Source: Paenibacillus oenotherae (GTDB taxonomy: Bacteria; Bacillota; Bacilli; Paenibacillales; Paenibacillaceae). Taken from it: a stretch of 64,000 nt of DNA. Numbering within the stretch: position 1 is the stretch's first letter; every line of letters begins with the position of its first letter. Of this stretch, positions 26,588-36,240 are shown piece after piece. The stretch spans positions 114,464 through 178,463 of the forward strand of contig NZ_JAHZIJ010000010.1 of assembly GCF_019443105.1 (NCBI RefSeq), in the 5' to 3' direction. Position numbers and translations under genes: made by a program. A model generated the notes under the pieces. The model was not told the DNA's origin, ran no database searches, and saw only the letters and a program-made list of their open reading frames with translations.

Positions 26588-27457
26588 TCAGCCTTTATTG
26601 GCTCCCGCTTTAAGCCCCTCAATAATATATTTCTGCAGGAATAAGAACAGAATCGTGATGGGGATCGCTACGAGCACCGCTCCGGCAGCGAATGTCGTGA
26701 ACTCGTTGTTCGCCCGTCCGGTGACCATTTCGAACAATCCGATTGCCAGCGTCTTGTTATCATTGGATCGCAGCACCAGTCGCGCGAATATGAAGTCCAT
26801 CCACGGGCCAATGAAATTCGATACCGCGATGAATGTCAGCATCGGTACCGAGAGCGGAATCATGATGCGGAAGAAAATAGCGGTATGCGATGCTCCATCG
26901 ATCTTGGCCGCTTCCTCCAAGCTGCGCGGCAAGCCGTCGAAGTATCCTTTTACAAGCCATGCTCCGAATGGAATCGAGCCTCCCGCATAGACAAGAATAA
27001 GGCCCCAGTGATTATCAAGCAGATTCATCTGCAGCAGCAGAATATAAATCGCAATCATCCCCATAAAGGACGGGAACATTTGCAGCACCAGCATAACCAT
27101 GAGCCCCTGCTTGCGTCCAGGGAAGCGAAACCGCGAGAACGCATAAGCGGCCGTCACAACTAATATGGTTGCGATAATCATATTCATAACCGCAATAAAC
27201 AGCGTGTTCTTGTACCAGAGCAGATAGTCCTTCTCCACGAAGAGATTAATGTAGTGGCTGAACGTCAGCTTCTCAGGCAGATAGGTGGTTGAGCTGATCG
27301 TATCGCCGGGATTCAACGAGCCCAGAATAACCCATATAACGGGATAAAGCACAACAACCGCAGTGGCAATGAGAATGAGATAAATCACCGTAAGCATAAG
27401 CTTATCTCGCAATGACAGACCGACGGACAACTTTCGTGAACCTGTAATCGTCCTCAT
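26588..27457 (-). CDS. Maltodextrin-type ABC transporter permease, MalG family
   Basis: 289 residues; ATG at 27457 overlaps the stop of the upstream permease (ATGA), so the two are translationally coupled. Six membrane segments can be followed (LTVIYLILIATAVVVLYPVI first). The cytoplasmic EAA loop that docks to the ATPase reads EEAAKIDGASHTAIFFRIMIPLSVP, compressed here to its key residues EAA-x3-G-x9-I-x-LP. The C-terminus (FLFLQKYIIEGLKAGANKG) is typical of MalG. Together with the 27454 and 28818 genes it would import maltodextrins made by the surface amylopullulanase encoded upstream. No ATPase gene is present here, so a shared MsmX-type ATPase elsewhere is expected. Confidence 0.93.
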   Translation of the reverse strand: MRTITGSRKLSVGLSLRDKLMLTVIYLILIATAVVVLYPVIWVILGSLNPGDTISSTTYLPEKLTFSHYINLFVEKDYLLWYKNTLFIAVMNMIIATILVVTAAYAFSRFRFPGRKQGLMVMLVLQMFPSFMGMIAIYILLLQMNLLDNHWGLILVYAGGSIPFGAWLVKGYFDGLPRSLEEAAKIDGASHTAIFFRIMIPLSVPMLTFIAVSNFIGPWMDFIFARLVLRSNDNKTLAIGLFEMVTGRANNEFTTFAAGAVLVAIPITILFLFLQKYIIEGLKAGANKG

Positions 27458-28800
27458 TGGATCATATCCTCTTCCTTGAATGCTCTTGTTTGCCGGAAGT
27501 TCCAAATCGAGAAAATCGCGATAATAATGAAGATAAGGATGGAAATGACCGACGCTGTATTAAATTGATTCTGCTGCAGCGTCAACTTGAAGATCCACGA
27601 TATCAGAATGTCCGTCGAACCCGCATAGCTGTAATCAATGTTGACAGGGCCGCCCTCCGTAAACAAGTAGATAATGTTGAAGTTATTCAAATTTCCGGCG
27701 AAGCTCATTATTAGCAGCGGTGCAGTTGCGAACAATACAAGCGGGAATGTAATCGTTCGGAATCTCTGCCATGGACTAGCCCCATCTACCTCGGCAGCTT
27801 CATACATATCCTTGTCGATGCTCGTTAGCACACCTGACATCAGAGCCAGCCAGAACGGGAACCCGAGCCATGTATTCACGAATACTAGCGATACTTTAGC
27901 CCAGAACGGATCGGACAGCCAGGGAATAGCCGAGATGCCAAGCAGGCTCAAATACTCGTTGAGCGGGCCGAACTGAGCGTTGAAGAAATTGCGGAATATT
28001 AATATAGTAACGAATGCCGGGATAGCCCAGGGGAGAATGTAGATCGTCCTCCAGAATCGCTTGAATCTCACCGCCTTGACGTTAATGATCAGGGCATAGA
28101 AGAGTCCCGTGAAATAAGTGGATACCGTAGCGAGCACTGCCCACAGCAGAGTCCAACTGACAACACCGTAGAACGTATGGCTCCATGCCTTTAGATTGAA
28201 CAGATTCGAGAAGGTTTTGAAGCCAACCCAATCAACCAGATGCTTCGGCGGGAGATAATTCGGTCCGGAATAGTTGGTGAACGCGATCAGAATACCGAAT
28301 AGCAGCGGCAGAATAGTTAGAAATAGTGTAAAAGTAATAGCAGGTATCAATAAGAAGTAGGCATAGCCTTGCTCCCACGCATGCTTGATCGATTGCTTGG
28401 CATCATGGGCAGGAATTCCTGCCTCGATGCCCTTTCTCACTTTGTAAGCATCACCGATATTAAAGATATAAAAGCAGATCATGACAAGAAGCGCGAGCAG
28501 ATAAATGATCCCTTCAACCATCAGGAAGATAGAGTGATCCCCTTGTTCAATAATCCGGCCGCGCTGGCGAATTTGCATTTGTTCACCTAATGTGATGAGG
28601 CCCCATAGCCCGTTCATGACAGGCTTGCTCCAGAAAATAAGCACATACAGTTCAACAAGTGCCAGCAGCAGACCTTTTGCAATCTGGCGATTATAGATCT
28701 GCCCAAGGCCCATAAACAGAATGGATAACGTCACACTGATGGTTGTCTTAACAGACCTCTGCTCTCTGGCAGCTGGAATGATTGACATTGGCGATCCCAT
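27454..28800 (-). CDS. Maltodextrin-type ABC transporter permease, MalF family, with N-terminal extension
   Basis: 448 residues, ATG 28800 with AAGGGAG upstream. The C-terminal 290 residues carry the six-helix permease core and the EAA loop (YEAAEVDGASPWQRFRTITFP). The first 130 residues hold extra hydrophobic segments (TLSILFMGLGQIYNRQIAKG and SIFLMVEGIIYLLALLVMIC), as in MalF/MdxF homologues of Bacillota, which are longer than the 290-residue norm. It follows the binding-protein gene by 17 bases and overlaps malG. Substrate choice, alpha-glucan oligosaccharides, is inferred from the neighbouring enzyme. Confidence 0.92.
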   Translation of the reverse strand: MGSPMSIIPAAREQRSVKTTISVTLSILFMGLGQIYNRQIAKGLLLALVELYVLIFWSKPVMNGLWGLITLGEQMQIRQRGRIIEQGDHSIFLMVEGIIYLLALLVMICFYIFNIGDAYKVRKGIEAGIPAHDAKQSIKHAWEQGYAYFLLIPAITFTLFLTILPLLFGILIAFTNYSGPNYLPPKHLVDWVGFKTFSNLFNLKAWSHTFYGVVSWTLLWAVLATVSTYFTGLFYALIINVKAVRFKRFWRTIYILPWAIPAFVTILIFRNFFNAQFGPLNEYLSLLGISAIPWLSDPFWAKVSLVFVNTWLGFPFWLALMSGVLTSIDKDMYEAAEVDGASPWQRFRTITFPLVLFATAPLLIMSFAGNLNNFNIIYLFTEGGPVNIDYSYAGSTDILISWIFKLTLQQNQFNTASVISILIFIIIAIFSIWNFRQTRAFKEEDMIQ

Positions 28801-28817
28801 AGCAAACTCCCTTCACC

Positions 28818-30146
28818 CTATTGATTTTGCAGGGATATCGCCTCTTTGATTTGATTTACCGCCTTATCCAGCACTGTTTTGGGATCCGCATTGTCGTCCC
28901 AGATAACTGCGAAGGCATTGCCCATAGCTTCCCATACAGGTGTCATCTCCGAAATGTTCGGCATTGGAACGGATACGGCCGCCTGATCCAGGAAACCTTT
29001 AATAATCTCATTGCTCTTAATAACCTCGTTCTCCATCAAGCTAATACGTGGCGGCAGTTGCCCTGAGATTTCGAACTTCTTCATCAGCATTTCTTCACTG
29101 GTTGCAAACTTGGCATATGCCGCTGCGGCCTCAGGATATTTGGTATAGGAATTGACATAGTACGCTCTTACGCCCGAGAAGCTTGTCGGCGCTTTTCCGT
29201 TATCAAGTTTAGGGAGCGGGGCCACTCCAAAATTAACCTTGGCTTCCTGCAGGCCCGCTACAGCCCAAGGGCCATTAATGTCGAACATCAAATTGTTATT
29301 AATGAACAGGGATTCTTTCAACGAGAAGTTAATGTCACCGCTTTTTAGAGGTAGGACCTCTTTATGCAGTTTCTGCATGAACTCGCCGGCTTTAACCGCC
29401 CCTTCATTGTTCAGGCCAATATCGTCCTTATTCGTGTTCTTGTCTCCGAATACATAACCGTCATATCCGCCCAAAAAGCCATATAAGAAGAAGAAATCGT
29501 TGACTTGCATCATAAACCCGTATTTCTCCTTGGACTTGTCAGTGAATGCTTTGGCCTGCTCAATCAATTCATCCATCGTTGTCGGCACCTGCTTAACCAA
29601 ATCCTTATTGTAAAATAACGCGTACGTATCGATAGCGGTCGGATAACCGTACAGCACGCCATTCATCGAGGTTCCTGTAATAGCAGCTTCCATGAACTCC
29701 GATTTATATTCTTCCGCATAGAAGTTCTCCAGTATTAAGCCTGCAGCAACCAAGCCGCCAATCTTGTCATGAGGTGCCAGGAATACGTCTGCACCAAGAC
29801 CCGCAGGGCCATCAGTCTGCAATTTGGTCGGGGCATCGCCCTGCGATACTACCTGCACTTCAACCGGAATATTATATTTCTTCGTAAATTCCTCGGCTAC
29901 CGCCTTAGCCCATGTCTCATCAGAGCCTCCATTATCCCATACAATAAGCTTCGCATCCTTTTCCAGCTCTGGCTCTGTGTTGACAGCCGTGTCATCGGGC
30001 TGTTCCGGTACAGTTTCATTGCCTTGGTTAGCCGATGGTGTGTTGGTTGTTTGGCTCGGTTCATTGTTGTTGCCGTTTCCGCATGCGGCAATTGCTGTTA
30101 CCAGTACAAAAACAATAACTGCTGATACTACTTGTCTCATTTTCAT
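28818..30146 (-). CDS. Maltodextrin-binding lipoprotein of the ABC transporter, MalE family
   Basis: 442 residues, ATG 30146 with GGGGAG upstream. The lipobox VTAIAAC at residues 16-22 marks a lipoprotein, followed by an Asn/Thr/Glu-rich tether. The mature part shows family-1 solute-binding features: KLIVWDNGGSDETWAKAVAE, GADVFLAPHDKIGGL, YGYPTAIDTYALFYNKDLV, FDINGPWAVAGLQ. It matches maltose/cyclodextrin-binding proteins in length and these motifs. It is the first gene of the three-gene transporter unit, after a terminator and an operator-like sequence. Expression is likely induced by maltodextrin and repressed by glucose. Confidence 0.93.
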   Translation of the reverse strand: MKMRQVVSAVIVFVLVTAIAACGNGNNNEPSQTTNTPSANQGNETVPEQPDDTAVNTEPELEKDAKLIVWDNGGSDETWAKAVAEEFTKKYNIPVEVQVVSQGDAPTKLQTDGPAGLGADVFLAPHDKIGGLVAAGLILENFYAEEYKSEFMEAAITGTSMNGVLYGYPTAIDTYALFYNKDLVKQVPTTMDELIEQAKAFTDKSKEKYGFMMQVNDFFFLYGFLGGYDGYVFGDKNTNKDDIGLNNEGAVKAGEFMQKLHKEVLPLKSGDINFSLKESLFINNNLMFDINGPWAVAGLQEAKVNFGVAPLPKLDNGKAPTSFSGVRAYYVNSYTKYPEAAAAYAKFATSEEMLMKKFEISGQLPPRISLMENEVIKSNEIIKGFLDQAAVSVPMPNISEMTPVWEAMGNAFAVIWDDNADPKTVLDKAVNQIKEAISLQNQ

Positions 30147-30207
30147 TCCTTTACTCCCCTTTTTTCATGAATTGAAAGCAAGCGATAGACGGCTTTCCTC
30201 TCCGCCA

Positions 30208-30221
30208 TGCAACCGCTTACT
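30208..30221 (-). promoter_or_regulatory. CcpA/LacI-type operator candidate upstream of the ABC operon
   Basis: Read on the minus strand, AGTAAGCGGTTGCA fits the catabolite-response consensus TGNAANCGNTNNCA except for its first base. It lies about 60 bases before the binding-protein start. Confidence 0.5.
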
Positions 30222-30312
30222 CCCCCATTCATATGAGCTATGGCCTCATAATATGCTTGATTTATCGACAAGCTTTGGAATCGAAAGGGACAAGCATAAT
30301 CGGAACAACAAA

Positions 30313-30373
30313 AAACACCCCCTGGCGGAGGGCGGGCTAACCATCAGGTTATCCCATTCTGCCAAGGGGTGTT
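30313..30373 (-). terminator. Strong terminator after the amylopullulanase gene
   Basis: AACACCCC ... GGGGTGTT with a long inner stem (TTGGCAGAATGGG against CCCGCCCTCCGCCA), followed on the minus strand by TTTTTT. It lies 17 bases past the stop, so it separates the enzyme gene from the ABC genes. Confidence 0.85.
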
Positions 30374-30389
30374 CGATGTCGTTTATGAA

Positions 30390-33300
30390 CTATTGCTTAA
30401 TCAGTGCGTAGATAACTTGCGCACCTTCTGCACGGTTCAGGTTTGCTTTAGGAGCAAATTGACCGCCGTCTCTGCCTTGCAGCAGACCAAGCGCAACTGC
30501 TTGCGATACGGACAGTTTCGCCCATGCGCTGATTGAATCGCTGTCTGCCAACGATGCATTGCCTTCCAATTCAGCGGCAGTCTTGCCTGTTTTCTTCTCG
30601 TAAGCACGAATCAGAATAACAGCCATTTCTTCACGAGTCACTTTGGCACCCGGATTGAATTTGCCGTGGCCATCGCCCGTAACCAGTCCTGCTTCAGCTG
30701 CTGCCGCAACTGCTTCAGCATACCAGGCTTGTGCAGATACATCGGAGAAGGCCGCTTGTTTCGTAGCCTTCAGATCCAAGGTACGCACTAGCAGAGCTAC
30801 GAACTCTGAGCGTGTCAAATCTGCAGATGGAGCAAACGTCGTAGCGCTTGTTCCTTCGATAATGTGCTTCGCGGTCAGCGTCTTGATAACATTGGATGCC
30901 CAATGCTTGCTCGGTACGTCGCTGAACGTTTTGTCGAATTCCAGAATAGCATATTTGCTGAAATGGTTAATCGTTGCTGTCATGTAACCATTGCTTACAG
31001 TGCCGCCAATGTACTGCAGCTCGCCATTCTCAGCAATGTAGTAAATACCCGCTAAATCTGTGTTTGCATTATCAGCCAGTTTGAGCGTAATCGTAAGCGG
31101 CTTCTCGAACGTGTTCAGAGGCAGCTTCTTGCCATCTGCTGTGCTGACATACAGGTTCAATTGGTATACTTCGCCTGCTGGTTTTACTGCACTTCCTGCT
31201 TCCTTCTGCTTGTCGATCAAGCTTTGGGCCGCCGCTGCTTCTACCGGTTCGATTTCGAATACGATAGTTGCACCTTTTGCGCCGTCTCCGGATACAAGAG
31301 CGCTTGCTGCCTTCAATACTTCTGCCGGGAACTGGATCGTTGCGCCGCCTTGTTTGATCTCAAGTGCATTGCTGCCCAGTACGTCAGCTGTATTGAGCGG
31401 AAGAACCACTTGCTTCACGCCACTGTTTACAGCTACAGACACTTTGCCGTCTGCTGCGTTTTTCAAGGCTTGCTCATTGACTGCTGCTTGCGGTACATCT
31501 TTAACACCCGTGTTATTGTCATAAATAGTTACATAACCTGGGGTAGTCGTGCCTGGGTTCGTTCCTGGGTTCGTCCCTGGATCTGTTCCCGGATTCGTTC
31601 CTGGATCTGTTCCTGGGTTCGTCCCTGGATCTGTTCCCGGATTCGTTCCTGGATCTGTTCCTGGGTTCGTCCCTGGATCTGTTCCCGGGTTCGTTCCTGG
31701 ATCTGTTCCCGGGTTCGTCCCTGGATCTGTTCCCGGGTTCGTTCCTGGATCTGTTCCCGGGTTCGTTCCTGGATCTGTTCCCGGGTTCGTCCCTGGATTC
31801 GTTCCTGGGTTTGTTCCTGGATTCTTTTCAACGATACCTTTAACAATAACAACAGTACCTCCATCTTCTTTAGCCGGAATGCTTACTGTTACTTTATTGT
31901 CTGCCTCAACAGTGTAAATTTCTCCACTGTAGATATCTGTCGCTTTGCTGCCTACTTCGAACGGAACGGTGAAGGTTGCTGTCTTCACTACATCATCAAT
32001 ATTCAAACCAACAAATACAGACTCATTCATGTAGTTGCGTTCAAAAATGATATATTTATCCGCATTGCTGCCCGATGTCTTCGTCTGCGTACCTTTAGAG
32101 AGTATTTTAGAATATTTACCGCGAATATACATGAGATCCTTATAATGATTCAGAAGATCAGCATTCTCAGTCATTTTGTCCCATGGCATATCCTTACGGT
32201 TCTCACCTAGTATCCCCTGGCTGAATACACCGTTCCGGCCTGTGGCTCCCAGTTCTTCGCCATAGTACACCACTGGCTGGCCTTTGGACATAATTTGCAG
32301 AGCAGCAGCTACCTTCAGCTTACTCTCAACATTATCGACAGAATACAAGAATCCGTCTTCATCATGGCTGCTAAGGAACTGACCCAAAGTAGCCGTGTTA
32401 TTGATTCTATTGCTGCGCTGCTCTAACACTGAAATTACGCCATCAAGATTGCCATTAACGAAAGACTTGGCTTGAGATTTAAAGTCGAAATCAAGCAGGG
32501 AATCCATTTGCCCTGTACCTAAGTAACCTCCCGTGATATCAATGCTTGCTCCGAAATATTCACCAATAATTTTGAAGTTCGGATCGATAGCGGTAACAGC
32601 ATTTTTAAGCGCTCTCCAGGAAGTGTTCTCTACATGCTTGATCGTATCTGCGCGGAAGAAATCAATTGTATCTCCACGGTCAGTTCTTGCTTTATTCAGC
32701 CAGTCTGCCTGCCATTGCACAATCTGATCTCTAACGGCAGGATCCTCAGTAATTAAATCAGGCAGCCCACCTACTTCTCCAGTAATGTCACCGCTTCCGC
32801 CTGGTCCACGGATCATACCATCAAAACGAGCACGATCTTCGTCCGTTGGGAAGTTAGCAATACCTCCCGTGTTCGTGTCCGTTGGCTTCAAACCATAGCC
32901 CGTATGGTTAAGAACAACGTCAACCATGATTTTGATTCCACGGTCATGCGCTTTATCGATAAGCTCTTTGAACGTTTCGAGATCTCCTAAATGCTCGTCA
33001 ATCTTAGTGAAATCCTTCGCCCAATACCCATGATAGCCATACTGGAATCGGTATGGAGCCGATGTTGCCTGATTGTTGTCGATATTGTCTACAATTGGTG
33101 TAATCCAAAGCGTGTTAATTCCCAAATCCTTCATGTAATCCAGCTTGTTGATCAGACCACGGAAATCACCACCATGGTAAGTTTCCAGATGGGTCTTATC
33201 ATAATTCTCGCCGTTCGGGTCATCATTAGTAGTGTCCCCGTTGGAGAATCTGTCCGTTACTGCAAAATAAATTCTTGCTTCATCCCAGTCAAAATCAAGA

Positions 33301-35999
33301 TCGCCTGGTGGTGGGGCAACTACGTTCAATGCCGCTTCATCAGTTACATAATGCCCATAACGATCCATCAAAGTAACCGGAATTATTTTTTCACCTGGTG
33401 TTGTTGAATCTTTAATAGAAATTTGTTGTTTCTTCAGTTCGACGTCGATTGGTTCCTTAGCACTGCCGCCAACTGCTGTCAGATCAGCGAATATTTCTTT
33501 AATATCGCTCATATCTCCGTCAGTGACGGATACGTTAACAGACAGTTCCGCTGTTTGTTTGTAATTAACTCCTGTAGCAGGAATAGATGCAGAGAAATCC
33601 CATGTAGGGTCTTTGTATTCAAAATAACTCTTGCCGTCCTCTACATTTGGGTTATAGTAGTCTTTCTCTGACTTCGTCACGCCATTAGCGCGAGTTACTT
33701 CAAAATAGTAGTAAGATTTGCCCAAAGGCACATTCTCAACTGCCACTTGGAAATACTCTTCAGCATTATCGTAAGACATGTCATAAGAGGTGCTGTTGCC
33801 TTCATTCTCAATAACAAGGTTCACGTCGAGAATGGTATCCATCGTATTGTCCCGCATCAGCAATTCATCACGATAGAAGAAAGAAGTAATCCCTTGATCC
33901 ATAACAGGATTGCTCAAATGCTTCAATTGTCTAATTGCCACGGTGTCTTCAGTAACAAACACTTTGGCCGTGCTTTGGCCAGGTGCAAAAGTAACAACGC
34001 GATCTAAATCAATATCCCTTTCAACCCAATCTCCTTTACGGAGTTTGAATCCCATCGTACTCGAATTGTTCGCAATCGGAATCTCTGCAAATCTCATGCC
34101 ATTCCGATCCTCTTTGAAGAGCTTCTGTCCATCAGCCAGACCCGTGGACCAGACCCAAATGTTCCAGTCGGTATAATCATCATTCAGACGGTCATAGTAA
34201 AGATGAACGTAACGCTTCGTTAATGGATGTGGCTCAACCGTAAAGTTGAAGGACAAATCCTTCTGCAATACGCCATAAGACTCACTTTCTAGCGAGTTAG
34301 CAGGAATTTTCACTTGATATGTTTTTCCATATTCCAGTTCACTGGAAATGTCGAAGTTAATGTTTTTGCCGGAAACAGAGTGGCTGTAAACTACATCTGT
34401 TACAGTTAGACCGCCTAGTTCTGTCACGTTGTCATTAAGTTCAATCGAAATAGTGGAAGTATTAATAGGCACATTCACAGATCCAACACTTGGGGTGGAA
34501 TTGATTATGGCTAGTTCACTGACTGCGCCTTGAATAACCCTTCCTATGCTATAAGTACTAAGAGCATTTTTAGTTAAACTTTCGTTCCATGTGTCTGCTG
34601 CTTCGTTTCCCGCTTCAGGGATAACATCAAATGCTCCATGAAGAGCCGAGTCGTTTCCACTAAGTACTGCAATACCTTTTACGACATCACCGTTCTTCAG
34701 GCCAAGGACTGATAGTGGAATTTTCCCCTCAAAGCCTTTCGTACGGTCAACTGCAAAATCCGCTCCCTTTAACGCAGACCATGTTGCAAGTATCGGGTCG
34801 CTCAAATTAGTGGATTTGTACACTGCAGCGCTATGAAGAGCATTATTTTGTTTAATTCGCTGCACAATATGGAATTGCGGCCTTTCACTTCCCGTGAACT
34901 TGAATTGGGTATTGAAAGGATTGCCCTCTATACCGGAATCAACTCCGTTCACATTTAGGGCCAAGTTGATATATTGACCATTATCTCCCCAGTTAGGAAC
35001 ATTAACAGCGTCAATATAATAATAGAGATAATATCCGTCGTTATGAATACGAAGGTTGTCAATATGGAAAGGACCTGCCGTATTCCCGTCTTCTACTGCT
35101 ACCCAAGAGTTAGCATTCTCTGATCTTCCCAGAATCGCAGCTTGCTCCCAAGAAGTATCCTTCGTACCGTCAATTGTTACATTGAAGGTAGTTACCGTAT
35201 AGGCATTGCTATAAACGGATTGAACGTCTGCCTTCGGAACTGGAGTAGAGACTCCCTCAATCATCTTTTCCTCTGTACCGGATTCATCCCAGCTACTTGC
35301 CTTCTGATTTGAATTATTCTCAGGAATAACATCGAACGCACCGTGTTGATTCGCGTTATCACCACTCTGAACAACAATCGCTCTGATTTCATCTCCATTC
35401 ACAAGTCCGAGTTCAGACAGAGGAATCTTTCCCTCAAAGCCTTGTGAGCGATTTACTTTGAAATCAGCACCTTTTAGACTTGTTTCGGTGCTAAGAATCG
35501 GATTTAACAAGTCTGTCGACTTGAATACAGCCGCGCTTCTTACAAGATTATCGTTCATTACCCTTTGCATAATATGGAATTGAGGCTTCTTATCCGTTCC
35601 GCTGAAATTATACTGGCCGTACCAGAACTTATTAGGACCGGATGGTGCCGATGGCCCGGCACTAATACCGGAATCTTGATCATTAACCTGAAGTGCGATG
35701 TGAATATATTGGCCATCAGGGCCCCAGTTAGGCACATTAACGGCATCTATCCAATAATACAAGTAATCATTGTCGTTCGTTATCTTCAAATTATTAATAT
35801 CAAAGCCCTGCCAGCCTGCACTCGGAGACGTCCCAAGGGACGCAATCTCATCCCATGCCGCATCTCTAACCCCGTCAACCGTAATGGTACCGGAAGATGC
35901 ACTTGCCTGCTGAACACCGTAAACCGGCAATAGTCCGCAAACAAGCGTACTTGCCAGCAGAACGGATAGCCATCTTCGCTGCTTCTTAAACATTCTCAT
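30390..35999 (-). CDS. S-layer-anchored GH13 amylopullulanase-like enzyme
   Basis: 1869 residues. ATG 35999 (or 35993) follows GGGAGG; the frame extends further up without support. The order is: signal peptide (LSVLLASTLVCGLLPVYG); two related N-terminal modules, about 35-240 and 265-490 (TVDGVRDAAWDEIASLG, NWGPDGQYIHIALQVND), resembling family-9-type sugar-binding/DOMON folds; a Big_5 Ig-like module about 495-590; a CBM41-like module from about 595 (YVHLYYDRLNDDYTDWNIWVW shortened: YVHLYYDR, WNIWVW); and the GH13 barrel from about 900. In the barrel, VVLNHTG, FFRADTIKH (nucleophile Asp about 1116), IIGEYFG (acid Glu about 1145) and LSSHDEDG (Asp about 1206) are intact. A DPGTNPGT linker lies at about 1391-1483, and three SLH motifs (FSDVPSKHW, TREEMAVILIRA, LNRAEGAQVIYALI) close the protein. 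It would degrade starch or pullulan at the cell surface, feeding the ABC importer. Confidence 0.93.
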   Translation of the reverse strand: MRMFKKQRRWLSVLLASTLVCGLLPVYGVQQASASSGTITVDGVRDAAWDEIASLGTSPSAGWQGFDINNLKITNDNDYLYYWIDAVNVPNWGPDGQYIHIALQVNDQDSGISAGPSAPSGPNKFWYGQYNFSGTDKKPQFHIMQRVMNDNLVRSAAVFKSTDLLNPILSTETSLKGADFKVNRSQGFEGKIPLSELGLVNGDEIRAIVVQSGDNANQHGAFDVIPENNSNQKASSWDESGTEEKMIEGVSTPVPKADVQSVYSNAYTVTTFNVTIDGTKDTSWEQAAILGRSENANSWVAVEDGNTAGPFHIDNLRIHNDGYYLYYYIDAVNVPNWGDNGQYINLALNVNGVDSGIEGNPFNTQFKFTGSERPQFHIVQRIKQNNALHSAAVYKSTNLSDPILATWSALKGADFAVDRTKGFEGKIPLSVLGLKNGDVVKGIAVLSGNDSALHGAFDVIPEAGNEAADTWNESLTKNALSTYSIGRVIQGAVSELAIINSTPSVGSVNVPINTSTISIELNDNVTELGGLTVTDVVYSHSVSGKNINFDISSELEYGKTYQVKIPANSLESESYGVLQKDLSFNFTVEPHPLTKRYVHLYYDRLNDDYTDWNIWVWSTGLADGQKLFKEDRNGMRFAEIPIANNSSTMGFKLRKGDWVERDIDLDRVVTFAPGQSTAKVFVTEDTVAIRQLKHLSNPVMDQGITSFFYRDELLMRDNTMDTILDVNLVIENEGNSTSYDMSYDNAEEYFQVAVENVPLGKSYYYFEVTRANGVTKSEKDYYNPNVEDGKSYFEYKDPTWDFSASIPATGVNYKQTAELSVNVSVTDGDMSDIKEIFADLTAVGGSAKEPIDVELKKQQISIKDSTTPGEKIIPVTLMDRYGHYVTDEAALNVVAPPPGDLDFDWDEARIYFAVTDRFSNGDTTNDDPNGENYDKTHLETYHGGDFRGLINKLDYMKDLGINTLWITPIVDNIDNNQATSAPYRFQYGYHGYWAKDFTKIDEHLGDLETFKELIDKAHDRGIKIMVDVVLNHTGYGLKPTDTNTGGIANFPTDEDRARFDGMIRGPGGSGDITGEVGGLPDLITEDPAVRDQIVQWQADWLNKARTDRGDTIDFFRADTIKHVENTSWRALKNAVTAIDPNFKIIGEYFGASIDITGGYLGTGQMDSLLDFDFKSQAKSFVNGNLDGVISVLEQRSNRINNTATLGQFLSSHDEDGFLYSVDNVESKLKVAAALQIMSKGQPVVYYGEELGATGRNGVFSQGILGENRKDMPWDKMTENADLLNHYKDLMYIRGKYSKILSKGTQTKTSGSNADKYIIFERNYMNESVFVGLNIDDVVKTATFTVPFEVGSKATDIYSGEIYTVEADNKVTVSIPAKEDGGTVVIVKGIVEKNPGTNPGTNPGTNPGTDPGTNPGTDPGTNPGTDPGTNPGTDPGTNPGTDPGTNPGTDPGTNPGTDPGTNPGTDPGTNPGTDPGTNPGTNPGTTTPGYVTIYDNNTGVKDVPQAAVNEQALKNAADGKVSVAVNSGVKQVVLPLNTADVLGSNALEIKQGGATIQFPAEVLKAASALVSGDGAKGATIVFEIEPVEAAAAQSLIDKQKEAGSAVKPAGEVYQLNLYVSTADGKKLPLNTFEKPLTITLKLADNANTDLAGIYYIAENGELQYIGGTVSNGYMTATINHFSKYAILEFDKTFSDVPSKHWASNVIKTLTAKHIIEGTSATTFAPSADLTRSEFVALLVRTLDLKATKQAAFSDVSAQAWYAEAVAAAAEAGLVTGDGHGKFNPGAKVTREEMAVILIRAYEKKTGKTAAELEGNASLADSDSISAWAKLSVSQAVALGLLQGRDGGQFAPKANLNRAEGAQVIYALIKQ
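31551..31826 (-). repeat. 24-bp tandem repeat encoding the DPGTNPGT linker
   Basis: About eleven imperfect 24-base units (ggatctgttcccgggttcgt and variants on the plus strand) encode Asp/Asn-Pro-Gly-Thr repeats. They form a flexible linker between the catalytic part and the S-layer anchor. Copy number can be expected to vary between strains and in assemblies. Confidence 0.9.
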
Positions 36000-36029
36000 C
36001 CCAGCCTCCCAATATAATATTCTCGTTAC

Positions 36030-36041
36030 GCAAACGTTTGC
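36030..36041. promoter_or_regulatory. MalR/LacI-family operator upstream of the amylopullulanase gene
   Basis: GCAAACGTTTGC is a perfect palindrome with central CG, the form recognised by LacI-family maltose regulators such as MalR. It lies about 30 bases before the start codon, in the leader or promoter. Confidence 0.6.
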
Positions 36042-36147
36042 ACAATGTACGCACAAAATGGAGCGTTTTCAGTCAGTGCCGGGCATGATAGTCAGTGCTG
36101 CTCTTTCTATCTAACGCAGCCATTCTATCCTTACCGCCACAGGTTCA

Positions 36148-36161
36148 GTGCAAACGCTTTC
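36148..36161 (-). promoter_or_regulatory. CcpA (cre) site candidate
   Basis: On the minus strand GAAAGCGTTTGCAC fits the cre core (GAAAGCG-TTTGCA), about 150 bases before the amylopullulanase start. With the site at 36030 it suggests dual induction and catabolite control. Confidence 0.5.
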
Positions 36162-36240
36162 TTAACTAGTAGTAGTTTAACATTGATTAGCAGATTATTC
36201 AATACAAGAAGTCGCTGTTCTGCTCTGGTTCAGACGCCCT

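Noticed and set aside
31551-31826. Regular repeat as a possible CRISPR array
   Set aside because: Units are 24 bp, contiguous and in frame within a coding linker; there are no spacers and no cas genes.
31161-32210. Plus-strand open frame of 349 codons opposite the amylopullulanase linker
   Set aside because: It is Trp/Arg/Ser-rich only because it is antisense to the DPGTNPGT repeat; no ribosome site, no family, and the minus-strand gene is certain.
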